Positions 29,406 to 38,674 of a DNA stretch of 64,000 nucleotides are shown here, one piece after another (position 1 is the first letter of the stretch; each line of letters starts with the position of its first letter). The notes beneath the pieces are model-generated. The model had not been told where the DNA came from. It made no database searches and saw nothing but the letters and a program-made list of their open reading frames with translations. The stretch spans positions 74,546 to 138,545 of the forward strand of contig JAEETJ010000004.1 of the NCBI GenBank assembly GCA_016290295.1, given 5' to 3'. The stretch comes from Bacteroidales bacterium (lineage in GTDB: Bacteria; Bacteroidota; Bacteroidia; Bacteroidales; WCHB1-69). The position numbers and the translations under genes are program-made.

Positions 29406-31715
29406 ATGAAGTATTTCGCAAAACAAAAACAAAACTCTTCCTCAAAGAGGAAACCCAAATTCTTTAATGTTGCCATAATCTGTCTGCTGGCTATGCTGGC
29501 CGGAATGCTGGGTGTACATGCCCAAAGCCTTCCCGACTCGCTGAGTCCCATCATGCTGGAGGGTATCGGTGTAAGCTGGACTAAATCCAGCGGCGAGGAG
29601 ATGTTCTCCGCCACCAGCATCAACAAGGATGAAATCAACAGCAACATGGGTAATGGCAGTATCAACAACTTATTTGAGCTGGTACCATCTATGATTACCA
29701 CCTCCGATGCGGGAACCGGCATCGGCTACACTTACATGCGTATCCGCGGTATCGACCAGACCCGTATCAACGTTACCATCAACGGCATAGCCCTTAACGA
29801 TGCTGAATCCCAGGGGTCCTGGTTCGTGAATGTACCCGACTTCGGTGCCAAAGTACAGAACCTGGATGTGCAACGCGGTGTTGGTACCTCCAATAACGGA
29901 TCCGCCGCTTTCGGTGCTACCATGAATTTTGGGACATTGGACAATTCCCACCAGCGTTTCTTTGAAATTAGCAGCACTGTTGGTTCGTTCAACACCTTCC
30001 GCAATTCCGCCACTTTCGGCACTGGATTGATTGGCGATGTCTTCGCCGCCACCATCTCCTATTCCAATGTACTGAGCGATGGTTATATTAACTTCTCTTC
30101 CGCCAAATTACATAGCCTTTTCTTTTCCAGTGATTTCTATCTGAAAAACAAAAAGAAAAACAAAGACTACGGCAAACTGAAGCTTAATATATTATATGGT
30201 AACGAAAAAACCGGTCTGGCATGGAACGGTGTGCCCTCCTATATGCTCGACAGCAACCGTCGCTACAATAATTGCGGCGAATTTTACGATGCTACCGGAA
30301 TGAAACACCATTATTCCAACGAAACCGACAATTACCAACAACTTCATACACAGCTGTTTTATGACTACAACAAACGTATAACCGACCGAAACCTTCTCAA
30401 AGTGAATGTGGCAGGACATTTCACCCGCGGCATTGGCTATTACGAACAATACAAACAGGATAAGAAATACTCCAAATACGCCTTGGACAACCCAATCGTT
30501 GGAGAGGATACCATACGTCGTGGCGATTTTGTAACCCGCAAATATCTGGACAATTATTTTTATGGCATGACCTTTAACATTAAACAATCTTTCCTGAAAG
30601 TGGGCAAGAATGGAATCAACAACCAGCTGTCATGGTCAGTAGGTGGTGGTCTGAACCACTACGACGGAAAGCACTACGGAACCATCGAATGGGCCCAATA
30701 CGGCGGTGTGCCATACAACTACCACTGGTACGACGGCAAAGGCGACAAAACACAATTCAATGTATATGGTACTTTGGACTATAGCCAAGGCCGCTGGTAC
30801 ACTTACATCGACCTACAATACAGAATGATAAACTATGTCATCGCGGGTACTGATGATGAATTGACAGATATAGGCCAAAAATACCTATGGCACTTTTTCA
30901 ACCCCAAAGCCGGCGTAAGTGTGGACCTGGACAAGAACAGACACCACAGCCTGTATCTCTCTTTGGCTCGCTCGCAGCGTGAACCCACCCGCAGCGACCT
31001 TACCGACAGCCGTCAGGATAAAAGACCCGTACCGGAAACCCTGTACGATGTGGAATTTGGCTATCGTATGAAATACAACAAGTATGCCTTCAACGCCAAC
31101 ACCTACTTCATGTACTATGACAAACAGCTTGTACTTACAGGGGAGATCAACAACGTGGGTGCTGCCATCATGACCAATGTGGATAAAAGCTACCGTCTTG
31201 GTATCGAGTTGATTTCCGCATACCGCCCCGTCAAATATTTCACTTGGAACATCAAAGGAACTTTCAGCCTGAACAAGATACTGGATTATACCGAATATGT
31301 GGATGATTGGGATAATGGCGGACAGGTGGTCAAACATCTCGGCACCACCGACATTTCCTTCTCACCAAACATTGTGGCCTCCAACGAATTCATTGTGACC
31401 CCCGTTGACAACTTCAATATAGCCCTGACCACCCAGTTTGTGAGCCGCCAGTACCTCGACAACAGCAGTAACAAGGCATACTCGCTGAAGCCATACTGTG
31501 TCACCAATCTGAACCTCAGCTACTGTTTCCACACCAAGCCAGTGAAAGACATTGAGTTGTTCTTCCGCATCAACAACCTCTTCAACGCCAAATACGAAAG
31601 CAACGCATGGATTTATCGGTACATTTACGAAGGCGTTGAGTGCGTCGATGATGGCTACTTCCCGCAGGCCACGATTAACTTTATGGGTGGGGTGAGGATT
31701 AAATTTGCAAAATAG
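29406..31715 (+). CDS. TonB-dependent outer membrane receptor (probable thiamine uptake)
   Basis: Plug motifs NLFELVPSMITTSDAGTGIGYTYMRIRGIDQTRINVTINGIALND; TonB barrel C-terminus; preceded by TPP riboswitch. Confidence 0.88.
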   Translation: MKYFAKQKQNSSSKRKPKFFNVAIICLLAMLAGMLGVHAQSLPDSLSPIMLEGIGVSWTKSSGEEMFSATSINKDEINSNMGNGSINNLFELVPSMITTSDAGTGIGYTYMRIRGIDQTRINVTINGIALNDAESQGSWFVNVPDFGAKVQNLDVQRGVGTSNNGSAAFGATMNFGTLDNSHQRFFEISSTVGSFNTFRNSATFGTGLIGDVFAATISYSNVLSDGYINFSSAKLHSLFFSSDFYLKNKKKNKDYGKLKLNILYGNEKTGLAWNGVPSYMLDSNRRYNNCGEFYDATGMKHHYSNETDNYQQLHTQLFYDYNKRITDRNLLKVNVAGHFTRGIGYYEQYKQDKKYSKYALDNPIVGEDTIRRGDFVTRKYLDNYFYGMTFNIKQSFLKVGKNGINNQLSWSVGGGLNHYDGKHYGTIEWAQYGGVPYNYHWYDGKGDKTQFNVYGTLDYSQGRWYTYIDLQYRMINYVIAGTDDELTDIGQKYLWHFFNPKAGVSVDLDKNRHHSLYLSLARSQREPTRSDLTDSRQDKRPVPETLYDVEFGYRMKYNKYAFNANTYFMYYDKQLVLTGEINNVGAAIMTNVDKSYRLGIELISAYRPVKYFTWNIKGTFSLNKILDYTEYVDDWDNGGQVVKHLGTTDISFSPNIVASNEFIVTPVDNFNIALTTQFVSRQYLDNSSNKAYSLKPYCVTNLNLSYCFHTKPVKDIELFFRINNLFNAKYESNAWIYRYIYEGVECVDDGYFPQATINFMGGVRIKFAK

Positions 31716-31718
31716 TTA

Positions 31719-31861
31719 ATGTGCTAATTAACAATGTGCTAATGTGCCAATTATTAATTAGCAAATACGCAAATAAAATCAACACATCAACAAACAAAAC
31801 ATTTTTCACCCATAGTTCTTAAATCCATTAGCACATTGGCACATTAACTAATTAGCACATT
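31719..31861 (+). repeat. Inverted pair of octamer arrays between TonB receptor and PnuC-type gene
   Basis: AATGTGCTAATTAACAATGTGCTAATGTGCCAA ... TTAGCACATTGGCACATTAACTAATTAGCACATT are near reverse complements. Confidence 0.75.
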
Positions 31862-31867
31862 GAAATC

Positions 31868-32461
31868 ATGGATACCTCAACCCTCATCGAATACATCGGC
31901 GTAGCCATCGGCTTTGCCTATCTGATATTGGAATACAAAGCCTCGTTCTGGCTGTGGCCGGTAGGGATACTCATGTCTCTGTTTTACATTGTCATTTTCT
32001 TCCAGTCGAAATTCTATGCTGATGCAGGTATATATGCTTACTATTTAGGGGCCAATTTATACGGATTAGTCGAGTGGCGCAGAAACAGTCGAAAAACCTC
32101 GGAAAAATCCATTGAGATGCCCATCACGCACACACCGAAAGGCAAGATTCTCCCGCTAACACTCATTGGCATATTGATATGGGCGGCATTGTGGCTATTG
32201 CTCAGCCACCTCACCGACAGTCCTGTACCTTTTGGCGATTCTTTCACCACTGCTTTGAGTGTGGTGGCCATGTATCTATTAGCCAAGAAGCACATTGAGC
32301 ACTGGTGGTTATGGGTGGTAGTCAACCTCGTATCCACTGGACTTTACGCATGGAAAGGACTCTACCCCATGGCAGGCTTCTTTGCATTCTACACAATTAT
32401 TGCCGCCATGGGATATTTCAACTGGCGGAAAGAGATGCGGGATCAGGTAACTACCGCATAA
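31868..32461 (+). CDS. PnuC-family transporter (PnuT-type thiamine transporter by context)
   Basis: VAIGFAYLILEYKASFWLWPVGILMSLFYIVIFFQSKFYADAGIYAYYLGANLYGLVEWR; follows TPP-riboswitch TonB receptor. Confidence 0.85.
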   Translation: MDTSTLIEYIGVAIGFAYLILEYKASFWLWPVGILMSLFYIVIFFQSKFYADAGIYAYYLGANLYGLVEWRRNSRKTSEKSIEMPITHTPKGKILPLTLIGILIWAALWLLLSHLTDSPVPFGDSFTTALSVVAMYLLAKKHIEHWWLWVVVNLVSTGLYAWKGLYPMAGFFAFYTIIAAMGYFNWRKEMRDQVTTA

Positions 32462-32607
32462 GACAAGGCATTCGGACCAATTCGGACCAAACAACTTATT
32501 AATCAAGTCTTTATTTTTGCAGCGTGATTGATTCAAGAAAATCAGTCACGCTGTTTCTTTATGTTGTGCGACATATCAATTTCAATATTAACCAAAATTT
32601 CAAAACT

Positions 32608-33102
32608 ATGAAAAAACTATTATTATCCGCAATGTTTGTTGCCGTGACAATTATTATCATATCATGCGGCAACAAAAAAGAAAAAATAGAAACCATCGAA
32701 GAAACCATCGACTGGGCCTATAATGACGACAATTCCAGCGAGACGGTTGAGTATAGCAGTTCCTCCAGCAGTAGCTCTACCGACTGGGATGCGATTCTGG
32801 ATGACTACGAAAAATACGTGGATGAAAGTATCGAATTGTATAACAAAGCCAAGCAGAACAAAACCAAATCCACCATACAACAACTAGAAAGACTCGAAGA
32901 CCAGCTTGGCGACCTTTCAGAGAAAATCGAGAAGGCTTCCAGTAACATCAGCACTTCCCAACTACAGCGTTTTAACAAAATCACCAGTAAATACGCCAAT
33001 GTGATGTACAAAATAAGTGATATAATTGATGATTTTGACGATGATGATTATGGCTTCAGCAGTTTCGGCAATGATGACGATGACGATGACGACGACTGGT
33101 AA
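32608..33102 (+). CDS. Hypothetical lipoprotein with Ser-rich linker and Asp-rich C-terminus
   Basis: Lipobox MKKLLLSAMFVAVTIIIISCG; SSSSSSSS; C-terminal NDDDDDDDDW. Confidence 0.7.
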   Translation: MKKLLLSAMFVAVTIIIISCGNKKEKIETIEETIDWAYNDDNSSETVEYSSSSSSSSTDWDAILDDYEKYVDESIELYNKAKQNKTKSTIQQLERLEDQLGDLSEKIEKASSNISTSQLQRFNKITSKYANVMYKISDIIDDFDDDDYGFSSFGNDDDDDDDDW

Positions 33103-33200
33103 CAAATATATTTCTTTCAAATATTGGATAAAAATATGATGATACGCCCTAATTAAAAACCTTTTTACAATCAAAACAAATAACTAAAAATCAACAAATT

Positions 33201-33527
33201 ATGACAGAACAAATCAATCTTCAACAAAATGCGCCCAACGCAGTGGCATCATTGGTATTGGGAATCCTATCCATCGTAACCGGCTGTTTCTTTGCAGGAC
33301 TGATCCTCGGTATTATCGGAGCTGTTCTTGCATCAAACGGCATGAAATCCTACATGTTAAACCCCACTGCCTACAAAGGAGAGGGCATGCTCAGAGCTGG
33401 CAAAACACTCTCTATCATCGGTATCGTTTTAAGTAGTGTCAGCATCGTTTTTGCCATTATCTCTGCCGTCGCACTGGGTGGAAGTCTTTTCTTTTTTGAA
33501 GACATTTTAGATGTATTAGACATATAA
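33201..33527 (+). CDS. DUF4190 domain-containing protein
   Basis: NAVASLVLGILSIVTGCFFAGLILGIIGAVLA...GMLRAGKTLSIIGIVLS. Confidence 0.75.
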   Translation: MTEQINLQQNAPNAVASLVLGILSIVTGCFFAGLILGIIGAVLASNGMKSYMLNPTAYKGEGMLRAGKTLSIIGIVLSSVSIVFAIISAVALGGSLFFFEDILDVLDI

Positions 33528-33844
33528 TGAGCAGCCTACAAGAATTCGCAGAATGGTTTTCAGGGCACCAACTGCCATGTGTCTGGAAACATTATTTTGG
33601 CATCGACTGTCCATTTTGCGGATTCCAAAGAGCAATAATCGCATTGTTACAGGGTGATATTTGGAAGAGTATCACCCTTTTTCCTGCCTTGCTGCCTATG
33701 TCAGTCACTGGACTATTATTCCTCATTTACTTCATTTTTTCAGTTCCAAAACTAAAAAAAACGCTCAATATCCTTTTGATTGCGGATTTATTAATCCTGA
33801 TTGCCCATTGCATCTTCAAAAACATCATTCATTACTGCTGCTGA
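33527..33844 (+). CDS. DUF2752 domain-containing protein
   Basis: LPCVWKHYFGIDCPFCGFQRAIIALLQGD; overlaps the upstream DUF4190 gene by one base. Confidence 0.8.
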   Translation: MSSLQEFAEWFSGHQLPCVWKHYFGIDCPFCGFQRAIIALLQGDIWKSITLFPALLPMSVTGLLFLIYFIFSVPKLKKTLNILLIADLLILIAHCIFKNIIHYCC

Positions 33845-33918
33845 CAAGTAGTATTCGGACCAATTCGGAAAGATTTTGTAACTTCTTTTTTTCGTACTTT
33901 TGCCAAAAATAAAACTAT

Positions 33919-34491
33919 ATGAACGACCAAGAAAATAATATTATGCTGCTGCGCCAGATGGTGGAAGAGTCGGTGTCGCGGAAGATGAAAACACCAGCTG
34001 ATTTCCAGTTCCTCACCGGTGTTATCCAGGAACGATGTCGAGAGACCCTCGGCGTGACCACCCTCAAGCGCATCTGGGGCTATATTGACGGCTACGACAC
34101 GCTACGTTTCTCCACCCTCTCCCTCCTTGCCCGCTGTGTGGGCTTTCGTGACTGGGACGACTTCGTTGAGAATCACAATGGCAAAGGAGAATCGTCGAAT
34201 TTAGTACTTGGACGCTCGCTATACGCTACAGATGTGCCCATGGACGAACAGCTGACTATTACTTGGGCACCCGACAGGCGTGTGCTGCTACAACATAACG
34301 GGAACGGATATTTCACCGTGATAGAAAGCGAAAACTCCAAACTGAAACCCGACGACAGCTTCCACTGTACCTGTTTTATCATCGGACAACCGCTCTATTT
34401 GGACCACTTTGTACGGGGAAACAAGCCACCCACACTATTTGTGGTGGGCAACAAGGGGGGACTTACCAATGTTGAGCGGAAAAAAAGTTAG
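33919..34491 (+). CDS. Hypothetical protein with possible N-terminal HTH-like region
   Basis: 190 aa ORF preceded by TACTTTTGCC-type -7; TTLKRIWGYIDGYDTLRFSTLSLLARCVGF. Confidence 0.6.
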   Translation: MNDQENNIMLLRQMVEESVSRKMKTPADFQFLTGVIQERCRETLGVTTLKRIWGYIDGYDTLRFSTLSLLARCVGFRDWDDFVENHNGKGESSNLVLGRSLYATDVPMDEQLTITWAPDRRVLLQHNGNGYFTVIESENSKLKPDDSFHCTCFIIGQPLYLDHFVRGNKPPTLFVVGNKGGLTNVERKKS

Positions 34492-35864
34492 AAATCCTTA
34501 TTAAATTTCCGTATGGATTTTTTCTCTAAAGTTGGCTGAATTGTATCTATTATTTTATTTTGTCTCTCAAGAATTTTCTCCTCGTAATAAGACTTCAATT
34601 GCATTTCCATTTTCTCACACTGCGGAATCTTTTGAATGACCGATGAAACCACCTGATCTTTCTTATAGAATCCACTCTTAAGAGGTTCACGGAACTGCAT
34701 TTCACCACCGGCATCTGTCAACTCGGAAGGGCTCAAAGATTTATCAGGTATCGTCTTCTCCCATTTAGAATACCAATCCCACCAAGGCTTGAACATTGAA
34801 TCCAGTTTCTTGTCTATCATGCGCCGAGCCTCCTTCTCAAAATACAAATCATCTTGATTATCAATGTTTTTTTCTTTCAAAGTCTTTGAAGGAGATGACT
34901 CTGAAAGGTCTTCCAATGGTGATACAGCCTGTGTAGATTCATCAATTGGGAGTTGTTGTTCTATATTTGTATCTGAGGATTTCTGAATAATCAAATCTTC
35001 AGTAACAGGGATTATCTCAGTTTCCTCTTTCGACTGATGGAAGAATAACCAAAACCCTATCACCAGACACAACAATAAACTGGCAAAAACAAGCATCAAA
35101 CGACGAGAACGGTGCTGCATGCTTTGCCAAATTTCCTCCGCATGTTGAAAACGTTTTTCCCTGTCCTGATGCGTGCATTTGCGGGCAACGCCACCATAAC
35201 GATTAGGAAAAAGCTGGCGAAGAATGATGCCAAAGGCATAAATATCTGCACGGTTGTCGAGAGGTACATTGCCTTTCACCTGCTCGGGAGCTGCATACTT
35301 GTTGGATCCCGCCGGTTGCTTGAGCACCCCATGATAATCGCTATCCGCCAAACCAAAATCTATCAGCTTAACATTCTGACCGTTACGGGTAATCAGAATA
35401 TTATCGGGTTTCAGGTCGCGATGGATAATCTGAAGGCTGTGATAGTAAGACATGGCATCCAACAGTTCCTTCACAATTTTCAGGCGAATCTCCTGAGATG
35501 GTCGCTGTGCAAAAAACTCTTTTAAGGTGATGCCATCCACATATTCCATCACAATGCACGGTCCGACTACCGGGTCAATCTCCTTGCTAATAGTATGCAC
35601 AATGTTGGGATGTTCCATCTGAACCCCCAATTCAAACTCTTTATTCAGCAACTCAAGATAAATGACCTCTTGTTGGTGTTCTGGTTTCAATCCTTTCAAT
35701 ACAAACCATTTACCATAGCGCTGGGCCTTAAAAAGACAGTTAAAGCCACTTGATGGAATCTCGGTATATGAGGTGAACACATTCGAGATATTCTCGAATG
35801 AGGAGATGATTTCACCGGAAGAAGAAGACTCGCCAATATCCATCACATAATATTTAATCTGCAA
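34488..35864 (-). CDS. Eukaryotic-like serine/threonine protein kinase with one TM helix
   Basis: HRDLKPDNILITRNG, LIDFGLADSD, GSNKYAAPEQVKGN, DIYAFGIILRQL; TM segment LMLVFASLLLCLVIGFWLFF. Confidence 0.9.
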   Translation of the reverse strand: MQIKYYVMDIGESSSSGEIISSFENISNVFTSYTEIPSSGFNCLFKAQRYGKWFVLKGLKPEHQQEVIYLELLNKEFELGVQMEHPNIVHTISKEIDPVVGPCIVMEYVDGITLKEFFAQRPSQEIRLKIVKELLDAMSYYHSLQIIHRDLKPDNILITRNGQNVKLIDFGLADSDYHGVLKQPAGSNKYAAPEQVKGNVPLDNRADIYAFGIILRQLFPNRYGGVARKCTHQDREKRFQHAEEIWQSMQHRSRRLMLVFASLLLCLVIGFWLFFHQSKEETEIIPVTEDLIIQKSSDTNIEQQLPIDESTQAVSPLEDLSESSPSKTLKEKNIDNQDDLYFEKEARRMIDKKLDSMFKPWWDWYSKWEKTIPDKSLSPSELTDAGGEMQFREPLKSGFYKKDQVVSSVIQKIPQCEKMEMQLKSYYEEKILERQNKIIDTIQPTLEKKSIRKFNKDF

Positions 35865-35952
35865 AAATAATTTTTTTTTTCATTTTGCTGCAACGTTTTT
35901 GGAGTTTTATGCGTCATGTAAAATGACAGGGCCCGTGTTTTTATTTTTGTTG

Positions 35953-35990
35953 AACCCCTTCTTGACCGCATTGTCAGAAGGGGTTTTTAT
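35953..35990 (+). terminator. Plus-strand intrinsic terminator-like hairpin in a divergent intergenic region
   Basis: AACCCCTTCTtGAC-cgcatt-GTCAGAAGGGGTTTTTAT. Confidence 0.7.
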
Positions 35991-36050
35991 TTACATATAG
36001 TGACATCGTTAATTGATTTTTTCCGTATCTTTGCTTTTTAATTCAATGCA

Positions 36051-37325
36051 ATGAATATCATGGAAAAACTGTATCAACTGTATAAACAACACCCACGCAT
36101 CTGCACCGACACACGGAACATTATCCCCGACTCATTATTTTTCTGCCTGAAAGGAGAGAATTTTAATGGCAATAACTTTGCCACCCAAGCATTGGAAGCT
36201 GGTGCCGCATACGTGGTGACCGAACGTCAGGATTTGAAGGACAATCCCCGCTGTGTTGTGGTAGATGATAGTCTGAAAACCTTACAGCAATTAGCCAGAT
36301 ACCATCGCCAACAGCTACAAATTCCAGTTATTGGCATTACGGGTACCAATGGCAAAACCACTACCAAAGAGCTGGTAGCCGCCGTGCTGTCAAAGAAATA
36401 CAATATCTGCTATACCCAAGGCAACCTGAACAACCATATCGGGGTGCCCCTCACCCTGCTCAGCATCCATGATGAGCATGAGATGGCTATTGTGGAGATG
36501 GGAGCCAACCATCCGGGCGAAATCGCAGACCTTTGCACCCTGTCGATGCCCAATTACGGTCTCATTACCAATATCGGCACCGCCCATATCGAAGGCTTCC
36601 TTTCCAAAGAGAATATCATCACCACCAAGAAAGCCCTGTACCGCAGTGTTATGGACTGCAAGGGTACTTTGTTTGTCAATATTGATGATGATATCCTTAC
36701 AAAAGATTTGGATTATCAACCCGTCATAACCTACTCCACCGAAAAAACAGCGAATGTCAACGGTCACATCGTTCGCAATGACGGCCTTATCAGCATCGAG
36801 CTGTTCGGAAAGGAGGTGAACACCCAGCTTACAGGTGCTTACAATTTGTATAATATGCTGGCGGCGGCGACAGTTGGACAGCATTTTGGAGTGAGCGAAG
36901 AGGACATTTGTGCCGCCATCGCCCAGTACCAGCCTGCCAACCACCGCTCGCAAGTGGAGCACAAAGGCTGCAATACCATCATCGCCGACTATTACAACGC
37001 CAATCCCACCAGCATGACCGCGGCCCTGCAAAACCTTATCGGCATTAATCACCCGCACAAAGTGGCCATTATCGGCGACATGCGCGAGTTAGGCAGTGTC
37101 AGCTACGAGGAACACGCCCGCATCATCAAATTATGCCAAAACCATCAGATTGAGACCTATTATGTCGGCAGCGAATTCCGGAAGCATCTGGATAATCATC
37201 CGCATAGTTTCATCAATGTGGAGGATGCTAACCAATATTTCGAGCAAAACCCGCTCAATAATGCCCTGATTCTGGTAAAAGGTTCGCACAGCATTCATTT
37301 AGACAAACTCATACTGCTGCAATAA
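36051..37325 (+). CDS. murF: UDP-N-acetylmuramoyl-tripeptide--D-alanyl-D-alanine ligase
   Basis: VIGITGTNGKTTTKELVAAVL, MGANHPGEIADLC, DYYNANPTSM. Confidence 0.93.
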   Translation: MNIMEKLYQLYKQHPRICTDTRNIIPDSLFFCLKGENFNGNNFATQALEAGAAYVVTERQDLKDNPRCVVVDDSLKTLQQLARYHRQQLQIPVIGITGTNGKTTTKELVAAVLSKKYNICYTQGNLNNHIGVPLTLLSIHDEHEMAIVEMGANHPGEIADLCTLSMPNYGLITNIGTAHIEGFLSKENIITTKKALYRSVMDCKGTLFVNIDDDILTKDLDYQPVITYSTEKTANVNGHIVRNDGLISIELFGKEVNTQLTGAYNLYNMLAAATVGQHFGVSEEDICAAIAQYQPANHRSQVEHKGCNTIIADYYNANPTSMTAALQNLIGINHPHKVAIIGDMRELGSVSYEEHARIIKLCQNHQIETYYVGSEFRKHLDNHPHSFINVEDANQYFEQNPLNNALILVKGSHSIHLDKLILLQ

Positions 37326-37363
37326 TATTTTTTACAGCGAAACAGCAAATACACTCCTGCGAC

Positions 37364-38524
37364 ATGAATCATCCTCCACTAAAATATCACCATGTCATCG
37401 GCATCATGTCAGGCACATCATTAGATGGGCTGGATTTGGCGTATTGTGTGTTTGGGGAGGAGGGTAAAAAGGTTTATAAAGACCTTAAGGACATTAATGA
37501 CAAAGAAGAAAGAGATAGAGAGAACCAGAGCTGTATTTCTGGCAATAGTTGTTGGGAGTATGAGGTGCGCAAAGCTATTACGGTGCCCTACCCTGAAGAG
37601 CTGAGTCAAAAATTGGCGCAGGCCATGAGCCTGTCGGGCTATGAGTTAGCGTTACTCCACAACGAGTTAGGACGCTATATCGGCACGCAGGTCAACGAGT
37701 TTATGGCTGATTTTGCCGAAGAGGTGGAGCTAATTGCCTCACACGGACATACTGTTTTTCACCGCCCCGACTTAGGTATGACCCTGCAAATTGGTAGCGG
37801 AGCAGACATTGCCGCCATTTGCGGAAAGCCCACAGTCTGCGACTTCCGCACATTAGATGTTGCCTTAGGCGGACAAGGTGCGCCCTTGGTACCTATCGGC
37901 GACGAACTACTGTTCGGCCAATACGACATTTGTCTGAATTTAGGCGGCATCAGCAACCTTTCATATCGGGCAAACGGGCAACGCAAGGCCTACGACATTT
38001 CGCCCTGCAATATTGTGCTGAACCAGCTGGCCCGGCAAATGGGCAAAGCCTACGATGCCGACGGTAATATTGCCCGAAGCGGTCAGATCAACACCTCTCT
38101 TTTGGAACAACTCAACCAATTAAATTACTATAAGCAACTAGGAACCAAATCTTTAGGAAGAGAGTGGATTGACTCGGAATTCTTTCCTATACTAAACAAC
38201 TGTCATCTATCTGTTCCTGATCAGATGCGGACCGTGTGCGAGCATATCGCCTTTCAAATTGCAGAAGCCTGCAACTCCTCCGGTGGCAAAACCTTGCTCA
38301 TCACAGGCGGTGGTGCGCATAACGCTTTCCTCATCGACCTCATCCGTGAGAAATTCCACGGGCAGGTTATCATCCCCGATGACAAGACCATCGATTTCAA
38401 AGAGGCCATCATCTTCGCCTTTTTGGCTTTCCTCCGTGCCAATGGTTTGCCCAACTGCCTTGCTTCGGTCACTGGAGCGAGGAGGGACTCGTGCGGAGGA
38501 GGAATATACGGAGTTGACAGTTGA
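37364..38524 (+). CDS. anmK: Anhydro-N-acetylmuramic acid kinase
   Basis: IGIMSGTSLDGLDLAYCVF, ASHGHTVFHRP, CDFRTLDVALGGQGAPLVPIGDELLF, LNLGGISN. Confidence 0.92.
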   Translation: MNHPPLKYHHVIGIMSGTSLDGLDLAYCVFGEEGKKVYKDLKDINDKEERDRENQSCISGNSCWEYEVRKAITVPYPEELSQKLAQAMSLSGYELALLHNELGRYIGTQVNEFMADFAEEVELIASHGHTVFHRPDLGMTLQIGSGADIAAICGKPTVCDFRTLDVALGGQGAPLVPIGDELLFGQYDICLNLGGISNLSYRANGQRKAYDISPCNIVLNQLARQMGKAYDADGNIARSGQINTSLLEQLNQLNYYKQLGTKSLGREWIDSEFFPILNNCHLSVPDQMRTVCEHIAFQIAEACNSSGGKTLLITGGGAHNAFLIDLIREKFHGQVIIPDDKTIDFKEAIIFAFLAFLRANGLPNCLASVTGARRDSCGGGIYGVDS

Positions 38525-38673
38525 CAGTTGACAATTGACAATTAATAATTGATAATTTATAGTTGAGATTAAGAATTCAAAAATCAAAAATCAAAATTCA
38601 AATCCAATTTCTTAACTCTTAATTCTTAGTTCTTAATTCAATTAGCACATTAGCACATTGACAATTAGCACAT
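38509..38673 (+). repeat. Composite heptamer arrays followed by octamer array (anmK-murB intergenic)
   Basis: GTTGACA GTTGACA GTTGACA ATTGACA ATTAATA ATTGATA ATTTATA; AAAAATC AAAAATC AAAATTC; TTAACTC TTAATTC TTAGTTC TTAATTC; (ATTAGCAC)n. Confidence 0.85.
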
Positions 38674-38674
38674 T

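Noticed and set aside
36390-37058. 222-aa minus-strand ORF
   Set aside because: Antisense to murF, which has clear conserved motifs.
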